Part shown: positions 19,401 to 26,065 of the stretch, piece after piece
Position numbering within the stretch: position 1 is the first letter of the stretch
How the letters are laid out: every line of letters starts with the position of its first letter
Source of the DNA: Gemmatimonadales bacterium
GTDB lineage: Bacteria > Krumholzibacteriota > Krumholzibacteriia > LZORAL124-64-63
Reading direction: 5' to 3'
Length of the DNA stretch: 64,000 nucleotides
Assembly: GCA_019038745.1 (NCBI GenBank)
Contig: JAHOYV010000046.1
Location: forward strand, 1 to 64,000
The notes under the pieces: model-generated
Databases searched by the model: none
The model's input: the letters and a program-made list of their open reading frames with translations, nothing else
Told to the model about the DNA's origin: nothing
Position numbers and translations under genes: made by a program

Positions 19401-19498
19401 TGACCGGGGCTGGAGATTCGGATCCCTTCTTCGCCAGGAGCCGAAACCGAAAAGCCCAGGATCATGGCCAGAGTCAGGTAGGCGATCAATTTTTTCAT
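16442..19498 (-). CDS. Large secreted protein with C-terminal FlgD-type sorting domain
   Basis: 1018 residues. A signal peptide (residues 1-22, ending SAPGEE) is followed by a long region of beta-sandwich character with many Trp, Asp and Gly residues and no recognised catalytic motif. The last 85 residues begin with ARNFPNPFNPTTKIMFDLP and include WDGADDSGG and SGLYFYEV, the FlgD-Ig/T9SS-like C-terminal domain common in FCB-group exported proteins. One segment (residues about 90-130 and 250-290) reads like jelly-roll or carbohydrate-binding modules, but no family can be named with confidence. It is likely cell-surface or released. It is monocistronic and is flanked on both sides by copies of a palindromic repeat. 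Confidence 0.85.
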   Translation of the reverse strand: MKKLIAYLTLAMILGFSVSAPGEEGIRISSPGQDVIYGGVVGAAKAARDTVLLMGPWGSGAPFNGQFQNLGGAEAWNFWTHQDLTVGQENHWHVSDYNAIGLNGHGEGNLAAWCGSLEFPACDVTDALGGYGTNWNDALLWTGFVIDPGQSCVAMIDAFLNIDVEPGYDYVLLECFYEGQDAVEIASWDGAYSNLHVQETVTFQPGDFMGAAGNEVRVQFRVISDSGWDDADCQFPSSGACQLDDVSVSLDNGGFQTFNDFQSGSLGLWMPQAALGVGDFAHLEFGLDDRDPCAVNNSPQVCFIDDGEVVPGTGGTKCITWCYGPGGYIVNNTGGLLGEAYHLDNAVDSPIMPIPAGMEGLDYAYDLYWHEDFSSESAGMFYEWSVRSTASVDPADIEQESWENRSFLYHLAGPEYYRFVHSVGDLLQPNATYVQVRFQLKEMGWIWGWDGADGTPAPYYDNVRVSAYDFEGPGLSVSSVSLANDGFPASGGLDLENPGANSVRFDMARNISPAIDQLNDPGDSVVVRVVAQRAGSTLNGMPRMYYKLKANSVFDPYRSSGLPSSGSVPGWAIAAPTLDGFAFDLPDTGFLFPGDELHYYFRAEDDLGGIAILPADTTGFSDFADILAYNALFTMRALPTVWDEGEGQFGQPEILFWDDSGTTADSDEWAFAFRNIGHDPGLTYDIYRTQAASSGVGNGLGGRATVTQLAGYTEILYSSGDQFTYTLSTGEFDWDPSLDVQLLDAWLRLGERDIFLTGNQLGSDLSYNPAGQDFLRDWMGLSLSGISVQHYTNGLVSPGVVPDEGNPVLFEDQGWMVYGGCPSPDTFDAVLPVGTAVRLAQFADPTGEVDVYEISAATLNIVQSFNSRVISLPYDLSNIWTQAAAGSASTTKAAAPIPTRAEVLQDILAFLNPDGDVGLPTSVTLPVGVLTARNFPNPFNPTTKIMFDLPSSEHLTLKVFNVKGERVRTLVNEVRPAGPGFVMWDGADDSGGQAASGLYFYEVRTAQDVRVQKMVLLK

Positions 19499-19707
19499 GG
19501 GATTCCCCCTTGGATAATTCTGATTTTTTCGCCCGTATCGTTACAGCTGTGCAAGGGGTTTGACGGAGGGAGTCCGGGAATTACCTGAACAATTATCAAC
19601 ATGACCCTTAATCGTCGATGCAACTCACCCACTTGATGAAACTGGCCAACCAATGATCACATACCTCCAAGAGGAGGCCCTCTTTTTCCAATTTGGGAAC
19701 AACTTTA

Positions 19708-19745
19708 GGGTTGCTATAGCAACAAAACAGAAATTAGGGGGACAC
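19708..19745. repeat. Solo copy of the GTTGCTATAGCAAC palindromic repeat
   Basis: Positions 19708-19730 are identical over 23 bases to 16377-16399 in the same orientation, and similarity continues for five more bases with one change. The outer end reads GGGGGACAC here and GGTGTCCCC there, that is, in inverted orientation. The two copies bracket the gene at 16442-19498 as direct repeats about 3.3 kb apart. Confidence 0.75.
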
Positions 19746-19762
19746 TCCTCGGGGAGACGAAA

Positions 19763-20194
19763 TCACTCAGGTTCGTTACCGGACCCACGACCCTTCTTCA
19801 AATTGGATCGCCGCCGCTTGTCCTGCAGTCGCCGTTCCCGGGATGCCGCCGTGGGACGCGTTTTTCGGCGGGGCTTGGGAGGAATCAGGGCCTCGCGCAC
19901 CAAGGCCGCCAATCGCTGGACGACTTCCTCGCGATTGCGACGCTGGCTGCGGTTGGTGTCGCAGGCCAGGATGAGTTCGCCGGCCTCAGTCAGGCGGCTG
20001 GCAAAGAACTTCAGCAGGCGGTTCCGTTGGACTTCAGTCAAAGCCACCGATTCCCGCAGGTTCCAGCGTAACTGGATCCGGGAATCGGTGGTATTGACGT
20101 GTTGACCGCCGGGTCCGGAGGAGCGACTGGCCGAGAAGGACAGCTCTCCTGCAGGAACCGTCACCTTCGCATTGATGACGAGGTCGTCGCTCAT
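19763..20194 (-). CDS. arfB: ArfB-type alternative ribosome-rescue peptidyl-tRNA hydrolase
   Basis: 143 residues from the ATG at 20194, which has AGAGGGA upstream; the longer frame to 20269 overlaps the upstream gene and adds non-conserved residues. Residues 24-35 (RSSGPGGQHVNT) hold the GGQ motif of class I release factors at 29-31, followed by the ArfB/YaeJ core. The basic C-terminal tail (PPKPRRKTRPTAASRERR and KKRRSNLKKGRG-like residues) is the segment that enters the empty mRNA channel of stalled ribosomes. The protein would hydrolyse peptidyl-tRNA on non-stop ribosomes. Length about 140 is normal for ArfB and much shorter than RF1/RF2. It sits 16 bases after the S9 peptidase gene and may be co-transcribed with it. 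Confidence 0.93.
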   Translation of the reverse strand: MSDDLVINAKVTVPAGELSFSASRSSGPGGQHVNTTDSRIQLRWNLRESVALTEVQRNRLLKFFASRLTEAGELILACDTNRSQRRNREEVVQRLAALVREALIPPKPRRKTRPTAASRERRLQDKRRRSNLKKGRGSGNEPE

Positions 20195-20210
20195 GGTTCC
20201 CTCTGTAGTT

Positions 20211-22331
20211 TTAAGGCTCGACGGGCAACGGAACCTCTGCCCCGACCGCCTCTTCCTCGCCCAGCACATAATGCCGGAACCATTGCAGCTCCCGAGTCTG
20301 ATAGTCGATCATGTGGCTCGGCTTGTTGATGCCGTGCCCCTCGCCCGGATACAGAACCAGCCGGCTGGGAACGCCGTTCATCTGCAGGTAGCTGAACATC
20401 TCGATGGACTGCCGGGGGTCGACGGGTTCGTCGTCCTGCCCGTGCATCACCAGCGTAGGAGTGACGATGCGATCGGCGCGCGCGGCGGGGCTGTGTTCCC
20501 ACATCCGCTGTAAATCCTTGTCCCACGGCCGATCATAACTGTCGATGAACAGCTGTGAGTTGTTCTGCCCGATGGCCGAGGTGTAGTTCCAGATGCCGGC
20601 GATGGACACCGCGGCCTTGAAGCGGTCGGTACGCGAAACCACCACGTTGGTCATCAATCCACCGTAGCTGTAGCCAGTGAAGCCCAGCCGGTCCGCATCG
20701 ATAGTTCCCTGTTCGACCAGCGCGTCGACCGCGGCCATGATGTCCTTGAAATCGTCGGTGCCGAAGTTGCGGTACACTCCGCGCAAAAATTCGGCCCCGT
20801 AGCCCGTGCCGCCCCTGGGGTTGACGATCAAAACCGCAAAACCGTTGCGAGACAGAACCTGCCAGGGATAGCGGGTGGTCCATGCGTTCCCGTATCGGGA
20901 AAAGGGTCCACCGTGCATCTCGATGATGGCCGGCAGTTTATCGTTTTCGCTTGCTCCAGGCGGCAGAAAGAGAAAGGCTTCCACGGAGCCACCTTCGAAT
21001 CCGGGCAGACTTTTGAAGATGGCCGGCTGGAGCTTGAATTCGGCTACCGCGTCATTGACCGAGGCCAACTCACGACACTTACCCATCTTCTGACCCACCA
21101 ACCCCGCATACAGCGAGCCCGGCTTGTCCAGGGCGGTTTCCACGTAGGCCGCGGTTCCACCGGCGACGCTAAGTGAAACGAGGCTGCCCTCCAAATCCGT
21201 CAGGGCAGTGAGAGTCTTCTTCTTCGTGTCCAGTTGGTACAGGTCCAGGTCCACGCCGTCGGCTGCCCGCAAGTACAGGTAACGTCCCTTTGCATCCCAA
21301 ACCGGGGCTGCGCCGGGGGTGCTGCCGTAACCACCGAGAGTCATCTGGTTACCCGGAGTCATCACGTTAACTTCGCCCGAAGCAAGATCGCGAATCACCA
21401 GATCCTTCAGATTCAAATAGGTTCGATACTCCAGGTCCCGGTCGGTGTAATACGCGAGCTTTGATCCATCGGGCGAGAACGCGGCGAACGAGCTGTGGCG
21501 CTCCGTACCGGTAATGGTTTCCATCTCACCGGTGGCCACGTCGATCAAGCCAATTTGTTGCTCCTCGTCGATGAGGCTGGAAAAGCGGGCGTTGTAGGTC
21601 AGCGCAATGGTTTTGCCGTCGGGCGACCAGGCCACGTGGTACGGATGCAGGGGCGCGGAGGTAAGCTGGCGAGGTTCGAAGTCCGGGTCCTCGTCCGTGG
21701 CCGCGATCAGCCAGAGTTGCTGGTACTCCTCGGGTTTCTCCAGGCGGTCGAACACGGTCCAGTCGTGAAGATCGTCGGGTACTTCGTATACGTGGGCGGC
21801 AGTGGGATCGTCCGGGGTCTGTGGATCTTCAGACACTTCGGTCAGCTCAGTTTCATCCGGATCATCCGGATCATCCGGATCGGCCGGATCAGCCAGAACA
21901 GCCAGATATTTGCCGTCGGGAGACCACCAGTAGGCGCCAATACCCCCTTCAACCGCGGTCACGGGCCTGGGCTCGGATCCATCCAGTGGGTTGATCCACA
22001 CCTGGTTTGCCTCATCGTGGGATCGCTGGAAACTCAGGCTGCCGTCCGGGCGCCAGGACAGCCCTCCGGTACCCGCATCGGTAAAACTCAACTGACGGGT
22101 CTTGCCTGACTTGACCTCGCCCAGATAAAGGCGCGTCTCCCGCTTGTCGTCGACCAAGCTGCGATGAGTCCGGCGCCATACCACCAGGGTTCCATCAGGC
22201 GAAACGGTAGGGGAAATCAGGGTGGGCACTTCCAGGAAGCGGGCCAGAGTGAAATCGGGGGGGGTGGCCGACTGACTGGTTGCAGCAAAAGCCAGCAGGA
22301 CAGCGCAAAAAAGGAATATGCGGCGCACCAT
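20211..22331 (-). CDS. Exported S9 family peptidase (DPP/acylaminoacyl peptidase type)
   Basis: 706 residues with signal peptide (residues 1-21, ending SQSA). Residues about 25-400 form a WD40-like propeller (SPDGTLVVW, WSPDGKYLAVL, WSPDGKTIALT, FSPDGSKLAYY). The C-terminal hydrolase domain has GYSYGG with Ser555, LVMHGQDDEPVDP with the acid Asp, and GEGHGINKP with the catalytic His. An acidic insert, DPADPDDPDDPDE, near residue 150 is encoded by four 9-bp repeats at 21854-21889. The start ATG at 22331 is preceded by TTGGAGGACCCTTC. The gene is distinct in sequence from the other S9 peptidase at 4352-6394. It likely acts in the periplasm on peptides. Confidence 0.92.
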   Translation of the reverse strand: MVRRIFLFCAVLLAFAATSQSATPPDFTLARFLEVPTLISPTVSPDGTLVVWRRTHRSLVDDKRETRLYLGEVKSGKTRQLSFTDAGTGGLSWRPDGSLSFQRSHDEANQVWINPLDGSEPRPVTAVEGGIGAYWWSPDGKYLAVLADPADPDDPDDPDETELTEVSEDPQTPDDPTAAHVYEVPDDLHDWTVFDRLEKPEEYQQLWLIAATDEDPDFEPRQLTSAPLHPYHVAWSPDGKTIALTYNARFSSLIDEEQQIGLIDVATGEMETITGTERHSSFAAFSPDGSKLAYYTDRDLEYRTYLNLKDLVIRDLASGEVNVMTPGNQMTLGGYGSTPGAAPVWDAKGRYLYLRAADGVDLDLYQLDTKKKTLTALTDLEGSLVSLSVAGGTAAYVETALDKPGSLYAGLVGQKMGKCRELASVNDAVAEFKLQPAIFKSLPGFEGGSVEAFLFLPPGASENDKLPAIIEMHGGPFSRYGNAWTTRYPWQVLSRNGFAVLIVNPRGGTGYGAEFLRGVYRNFGTDDFKDIMAAVDALVEQGTIDADRLGFTGYSYGGLMTNVVVSRTDRFKAAVSIAGIWNYTSAIGQNNSQLFIDSYDRPWDKDLQRMWEHSPAARADRIVTPTLVMHGQDDEPVDPRQSIEMFSYLQMNGVPSRLVLYPGEGHGINKPSHMIDYQTRELQWFRHYVLGEEEAVGAEVPLPVEP
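21854..21889. repeat. Four tandem 9-bp repeats inside the S9 peptidase gene
   Basis: CATCCGGAT occurs three times in a row (21854-21880) followed by CGGCCGGAT. On the coding strand these specify the acidic ADPDDPDDP stretch between propeller blades. Copy-number change would stay in frame. Confidence 0.8.
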
Positions 22332-22755
22332 GAAGGGTCCTCCAAGGTAAAAGAGTAAGGCAATTATCTTATGGAAAATACATTGTAGCGGTTGGTCGTA
22401 AATAAGGAAAGACCGGAAGGTTCCACGCAGTCTCGCCCAGCCCGCGCCTCACCAGTTCCGGTCTTTCCAAAAATAATCGGCAACTCCCAAAGCTGATCCA
22501 TTATACTTTGGAATATCTAACTGCAACAAATACACGTTGTTACGGGAAGTTGCCGAATTCGATACCTACCTATCCGATTCCCCCTGACCTATGTTAAAGA
22601 CAAAACCAAGGGTTTTGGATGCACCTGATCCCCATTTTTTTAATTTTTTCCTAGAAAGTTTCGCTATGGGTTATAATGATGACTAGGTCTTCCCAACGCG
22701 CCGGGTTCATCTGCGGCCGTTTATTTTAAGTATTTTTCAGCCAAGTGAATACAAA
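22332..22755. other. 424-bp divergent intergenic region
   Basis: It separates the S9 peptidase (minus) from the sigma-factor gene (plus). It contains the two inverted-repeat structures described at 22406-22556 and an AT-rich stretch. A TATAAT at 22672-22677 could be the -10 of the sigma-factor gene, but no convincing -35 lies 16-18 bases upstream. No open frame of note was seen. Confidence 0.6.
22406..22556. ncRNA. Structured intergenic region, possible non-coding RNA or regulatory leader
   Basis: Two adjacent structures can be drawn. The first is a perfect 13-bp inverted repeat, GGAAAGACCGGAA (22406-22418) with 22456-22468, enclosing 37 bases. The second is closed by TCGGCAACTCCC (22477-22488) pairing with 22544-22556 with one bulged base, and encloses two smaller stems: CCAAAG (22487-22492) with CTTTGG (22506-22511), and AACAA (22525-22529) with TTGTT (22537-22541). 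The outer stem and the first inner stem share two bases, so they compete slightly. It is not a tRNA: stem lengths and the T-loop sequence do not fit. Neither structure is followed by a U-run on either strand, so terminator function is not obvious. Strand of any transcript is unknown. Confidence 0.4.
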
Positions 22756-23517
22756 GTGGCAAAAAATGGCTTTAACAATTGGATAGGGGAAGACGATTCC
22801 GCTGATGGATCGTCGCTCGTATGCTCCCGTGCTGAAGGCCTGGCCCATGCGAAAGACCTGGGCATTGAGAAGAAGCGGTTGCAGCTCGTCGGAATCGACG
22901 CCGAGAAATTCGACTATTTTTTCGACAAATACTACAACCGGATTTTCGATTACGCCTTCTGGAAGACCAGCAATCACGACGACGCGACTGATGTCGCGAA
23001 CGAGGTTTTCATGCTGGCCTGGGACCGCCGCCGCCAGTTCCGCTGGCAGGGCTACAGTTTTGGGGCCTGGCTCTTCCAAATCGCGCGCAGCGTGGTCAGC
23101 CATCGGGACCGAAAGCAAGTGGTGCAACTGGAGACCGAATATCTCCCCGAACACCACGACCCGGTGGACGAGACTACTCCTGCCGAAGTACTGGAACGCA
23201 AGACCGACCGGGAGTTGGTGCGACAGTGCATGGAATGTTTGAGTGAAAACCAATACGAAGTCATAGTCCTGAACCGCTTCGTGGGCATGACGGTTCGGCA
23301 AATCGCCCTGGTCACCAAGATGCCCCAGGGTTCAGTGAGCAGCCACCTGCGTCGGGGCAAGCGGGCTCTGTTGCGGTGTCTGGAAGAGTACGGAGCAACG
23401 AACGTCTTGTCGGAAACGGCGCAACAAGCCATGCGGGAAGCCGCTGTTGAGGATTCGGGGTTGAAAGTGGCCGGCGGCATGGCTGGCAGCCAGGATGAAG
23501 ATCAGAACAAAGACTGA
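22756..23517 (+). CDS. ECF-like RNA polymerase sigma factor
   Basis: 253 residues from a GTG start at 22756. Region sigma-2 is at about residues 53-120 (FDYFFDKYYNRIFDYAFW, DATDVANEVFMLAWDRR, FGAWLFQIARSVVSHRDRK). Region sigma-4 is at about 156-212 (CLSENQYEVIVLNRFVGMTVRQIALVTKMPQ with a helix-turn-helix and GSVSSHLRRGKRAL). There is no sigma-3 domain. The first 50 residues are an unusual N-terminal extension, and the ribosome binding site is weak, so the real start could be later, though no better internal start is evident. The sigma factor is followed after 22 bases by a one-pass membrane protein, a usual position for its anti-sigma partner. The target regulon is unknown. Confidence 0.88.
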   Translation: MAKNGFNNWIGEDDSADGSSLVCSRAEGLAHAKDLGIEKKRLQLVGIDAEKFDYFFDKYYNRIFDYAFWKTSNHDDATDVANEVFMLAWDRRRQFRWQGYSFGAWLFQIARSVVSHRDRKQVVQLETEYLPEHHDPVDETTPAEVLERKTDRELVRQCMECLSENQYEVIVLNRFVGMTVRQIALVTKMPQGSVSSHLRRGKRALLRCLEEYGATNVLSETAQQAMREAAVEDSGLKVAGGMAGSQDEDQNKD

Positions 23518-23539
23518 ACCATCGCCAAATGGTGGGAAT

Positions 23540-24238
23540 ATGACGCAGGATTTCGACAAGCTTATTTCCGACGCGGCTCCGCAGGTTCCTGACTGCGGGC
23601 CGAGTCGGCGCTTAACCCGGGTTATGTTGAAAATGCGGATGCGTCAAGAGGCCCGACGCAGGCAAGCACGGGATCGACGGGGAATGTCGCTGGCGGCTGG
23701 CCTGGTGTTTATGTTTGTAATTGGGGGGCAAATTACTGAGTTGGGTGGTGATGGGTTTGATACGATCAGCCGACTCACGGAGATTGACAATGGGGGTACA
23801 TTCATTGAGACCACAGCCCCTTTTCGCAATACGCGCTTGACAGTCCCGGAAGGAACCTCTTCGGATAAAATTTATGAGTTACAGCAAGCAATTGCAGCTG
23901 ACGATAGAAAACCGATAATGCTGGAAGGTATCAAAGTCCATGGCAAGACCTTGTGGACGATGGAATATTCAACCGTGATTCAAGGGGAAATTTGCCAGAT
24001 TGTAAGTAGCCCAAAAGATCTAATTGGATTTAAGACAGAAGTTACGCCAAAAACCTTTGAATTTGTGTATAATCAAATCACCTCCTTCAAAGATCTTGTA
24101 AGACAAGGAAAGGTTCCTAGAAAAAAATTCCAGGCCATACGCTCCAACGGGTTGATTTTCGAGGTGTATTCCTGGACTCGATCATTTCCTGGATTCGGGG
24201 ACGTAACTTACTACGCAGGTAAACCGGTTACCCCATAA
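23540..24238 (+). CDS. Single-pass membrane protein, candidate anti-sigma factor
   Basis: 232 residues from the ATG at 23540; an in-frame ATG at 23495 would overlap the sigma gene. The N-terminal 48 residues are cytoplasmic-like and strongly basic (KMRMRQEARRRQARDRRG), followed by one transmembrane segment at about 49-65 and a periplasmic domain of about 165 residues without recognised motifs. The position directly after an ECF-like sigma gene and the topology fit an anti-sigma factor. The zinc-binding HxxxCxxC motif of the common ZAS family is absent, so the assignment rests on context. The periplasmic half is visibly richer in A+T than neighbouring genes, suggesting a different origin or relaxed selection. 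Confidence 0.6.
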   Translation: MTQDFDKLISDAAPQVPDCGPSRRLTRVMLKMRMRQEARRRQARDRRGMSLAAGLVFMFVIGGQITELGGDGFDTISRLTEIDNGGTFIETTAPFRNTRLTVPEGTSSDKIYELQQAIAADDRKPIMLEGIKVHGKTLWTMEYSTVIQGEICQIVSSPKDLIGFKTEVTPKTFEFVYNQITSFKDLVRQGKVPRKKFQAIRSNGLIFEVYSWTRSFPGFGDVTYYAGKPVTP

Positions 24239-24243
24239 ACAAA

Positions 24244-24417
24244 TTACCCGTTGATGTCAAAATGTGTGGGCATGAAAACCGCTAACTGGTCAACTTCCGG
24301 TGTTTCCTCTTTGCTGATTTCTGAAGATTTCCTGCAAACACAGCTGCATTCCTCCTCCGGAGATTCCTCGGCCGCAAAGATCACATTATTATTATCTTCT
24401 TCCAGTTTCTTGAACAT
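24244..24417 (-). CDS. Candidate RiPP precursor peptide with CSCVC motif (57 aa)
   Basis: A small ORF read directly from the minus strand: ATG at 24417 with GAAGGA six bases upstream, stop TAA at 24246-24244. The product starts MFKKLEEDNNNVIFAAEE, has the Cys-rich cluster CSCVC at residues 24-28 (Cys24, 26, 28) and ends AVFMPTHFDING. The N-terminal part is acidic and helix-prone, as expected for a leader. It begins 42 bases after the stop of the radical SAM/SPASM gene on the same strand, the usual place for a maturase substrate. The proposed modification is thioether or another Cys-based crosslink on the CxCxC segment. That is inferred from context; I do not recognise a named family. Its stop is only five bases from the stop of the convergent gene. 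Confidence 0.72.
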   Translation of the reverse strand: MFKKLEEDNNNVIFAAEESPEEECSCVCRKSSEISKEETPEVDQLAVFMPTHFDING

Positions 24418-24459
24418 AGGAATTCCTTCAAGTTGAATTGAAAATCAATAATACCTTTA

Positions 24460-25968
24460 TCATACCAACTCGGTTTGGTCAAGCCACTCCCGGGTCTCAG
24501 CCGGCATAGCCAGTATCCGCACCATCATTTTCAGGGTTTCCCTCTTCTGAGCCCGGACACGCCGACAGACCGATTCAGGCACGGGTAATTCTCCGGTTTC
24601 CAAGTTGACATTTTCCGCCTGGGCGGCAAAGCACACATTGCACAAACGCAGCGCCCAACAGCTCCCACAACGATCCTTAACCGCGTTGTGAAAATCTTCG
24701 TCCAGTTTCCTTACACGCCGGACCCTGATTCCTGTTTTGATCGTACCGAGAGACACCACATTACCGGTCCGTTCACAAGGTTGTAAGCGGCCATCAACGG
24801 TCACATGCAGTTTTCGCCGACCGGGACGGCAGTTCCCCCCTGGGGTGTAGTTCTCACCAAGCGGAGCACGAGATCGGTGGTAGAAACGAATCAACTCGGG
24901 CTCGAACAGGGCCCGGATTACCGGACTTATTTCATGACGTTTGCTGGCGGCGAACGCTTTGAGATACATCTCTCTCGCAAGCTCAATCTGGGCAAGCACC
25001 GTAGGCAAACCAATTGCCTCCTCCTGCCCGGGCCTCCATTTTTGGCCCTTGAGATTTGCAAAGTTCACGGTCACTTTGGGTTGTTTCGTGATCCCCCGTT
25101 CCAGATAGGGTGGAAAAGCCGCAAACAAGTCGGCCACGGCGAACAAATCCACTGGTGGAGCCAAAGTCAACACAGAGGTAAGCCTGTTCGCTGCAGTCGG
25201 ATCCCGATCCAGCAAGCGACCGATGTTGGCCATGATACGATCAAAGGTTGGCTGGCCGGAAGTATCGCGGCGGTAACGATCGTGCATTGCCGCCGGGCCG
25301 TCGATACTGATCTGCAGGTAGAATTTCTCCCGCAGTTCCAAATCCTTCAGGATAAAATCGATAACAGTGTCGTCCATAAGCACACCGTTGGTGTCGATGG
25401 CGAAGATCGTCTCGCCGCCCCGAGGATGATTGTGGGCAGCGGCAACCACCGCCTCCACCACTTCCATGTTCATCAAGGCCTCGCCGCCATAAAAGGAAAT
25501 CACCGGGTCCCGCTCAAGGTCTCGACGGTCGAGAAAATACTCCACTGCCGCCACTGCGGTATCCACAGACATACGGCGCTGACCGTGATCACGTACCCAG
25601 CCCAGATTTGCGCCATGGAGGCAATAGGCACAGCGCAGGTTGCAGGCTTCGGTTACTGTCAGAATGAGGTGCTGAAGATCCTTATCCACCTCAGCATCCC
25701 GCCCGGTTGGCTGGGGAACCAATCGCGGGCGGTGGGATAAAAACAAATTCTCCATATCCTGCGCCCGCCGCAAAACTTCCAGCGCTGCAGCCGATCCGCC
25801 CCCTCCACCCTGTAAAGCCTCCGCCAGCTCCGGCTCCACGGCCAAAAGCTGCTGGCTGTTTAAATCGTAGGCGAAATTCTCTGTACCAACGGTGAAAATA
25901 TGGCAGGCTGGAAATTTTCTCACAATACCCCCCGGGGGGATCAGACCCCAATTTACCATTGAAACCAT
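24460..25968 (-). CDS. Radical SAM/SPASM peptide maturase
   Basis: About 502 residues from the ATG at 25968; an ATG at 25959 and a GTG at 25923 preceded by GGGGGG are alternatives. Residues about 20-55 (CHIFTVGTENFAYDLNSQQLLAVEPELAEAL) look like the N-terminal peptide-recognition region of SCIFF/ranthipeptide-type maturases. The radical SAM core starts at residue 100 with the 4Fe-4S motif CNLRCAYC (Cys109, 113, 116), followed by SFYGGEAL and DTNGVLMDD. The C-terminal SPASM region carries GGNCRPG, LQPCERTGN, CGSCWALRLCNVCFAAQ and a final Cys, enough to bind two auxiliary clusters. Such enzymes install thioether, C-C or similar crosslinks in ribosomal peptides. The substrate is probably the CSCVC peptide encoded immediately downstream. 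No exporter or peptidase gene is adjacent. Confidence 0.88.
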   Translation of the reverse strand: MVSMVNWGLIPPGGIVRKFPACHIFTVGTENFAYDLNSQQLLAVEPELAEALQGGGGGSAAALEVLRRAQDMENLFLSHRPRLVPQPTGRDAEVDKDLQHLILTVTEACNLRCAYCLHGANLGWVRDHGQRRMSVDTAVAAVEYFLDRRDLERDPVISFYGGEALMNMEVVEAVVAAAHNHPRGGETIFAIDTNGVLMDDTVIDFILKDLELREKFYLQISIDGPAAMHDRYRRDTSGQPTFDRIMANIGRLLDRDPTAANRLTSVLTLAPPVDLFAVADLFAAFPPYLERGITKQPKVTVNFANLKGQKWRPGQEEAIGLPTVLAQIELAREMYLKAFAASKRHEISPVIRALFEPELIRFYHRSRAPLGENYTPGGNCRPGRRKLHVTVDGRLQPCERTGNVVSLGTIKTGIRVRRVRKLDEDFHNAVKDRCGSCWALRLCNVCFAAQAENVNLETGELPVPESVCRRVRAQKRETLKMMVRILAMPAETREWLDQTELV

Positions 25969-25980
25969 TCATTCAAGGCA

Positions 25981-26020
25981 AAAAAAGGGGAAGAGGCGGC
26001 AGCGAGCACAACCTCTTCCC
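25981..26020 (-). terminator. Terminator-like hairpin in the leader of the radical SAM gene (possible attenuator)
   Basis: GGGAAGAGG (plus 25988-25996) pairs with CCTCTTCCC (26012-26020), a perfect 9-bp stem around 15 bases. On the minus strand it is followed directly by TTTTTT (25986-25981), the form of an intrinsic terminator. It lies between the predicted transcription start near 26029 and the start codon at 25968. No minus-strand gene upstream needs a terminator here, so attenuation of the maturase/peptide operon is a reasonable idea. Confidence 0.55.
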
Positions 26021-26035
26021 TGGGCGAGGAAGCTT

Positions 26036-26065
26036 ATTGTAGCACAATTGTTTACTGATTTGCAA
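26036..26065 (-). promoter_or_regulatory. Predicted promoter of the radical SAM/peptide operon
   Basis: On the minus strand TTGCAA (26065-26060) and TACAAT (26041-26036) are separated by 18 bases, giving 4/6 and 5/6 matches to the sigma-70 consensus. The expected start near 26029 places the terminator-like hairpin at the very beginning of the transcript. Confidence 0.5.

Noticed and set aside
22477..22556. Cloverleaf-like fold resembling a tRNA
   Set aside because: The closing stem is 12 bp with a bulge, no T-loop TTCRA sequence is found and arm sizes do not fit; kept only as an unknown structured region.
24251..24436. 61-codon plus-strand open frame over the peptide gene
   Set aside because: It lacks a ribosome binding site. 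The opposite strand has a ribosome binding site, proper distance to the maturase and a leader-like peptide, so the minus-strand ORF is preferred.
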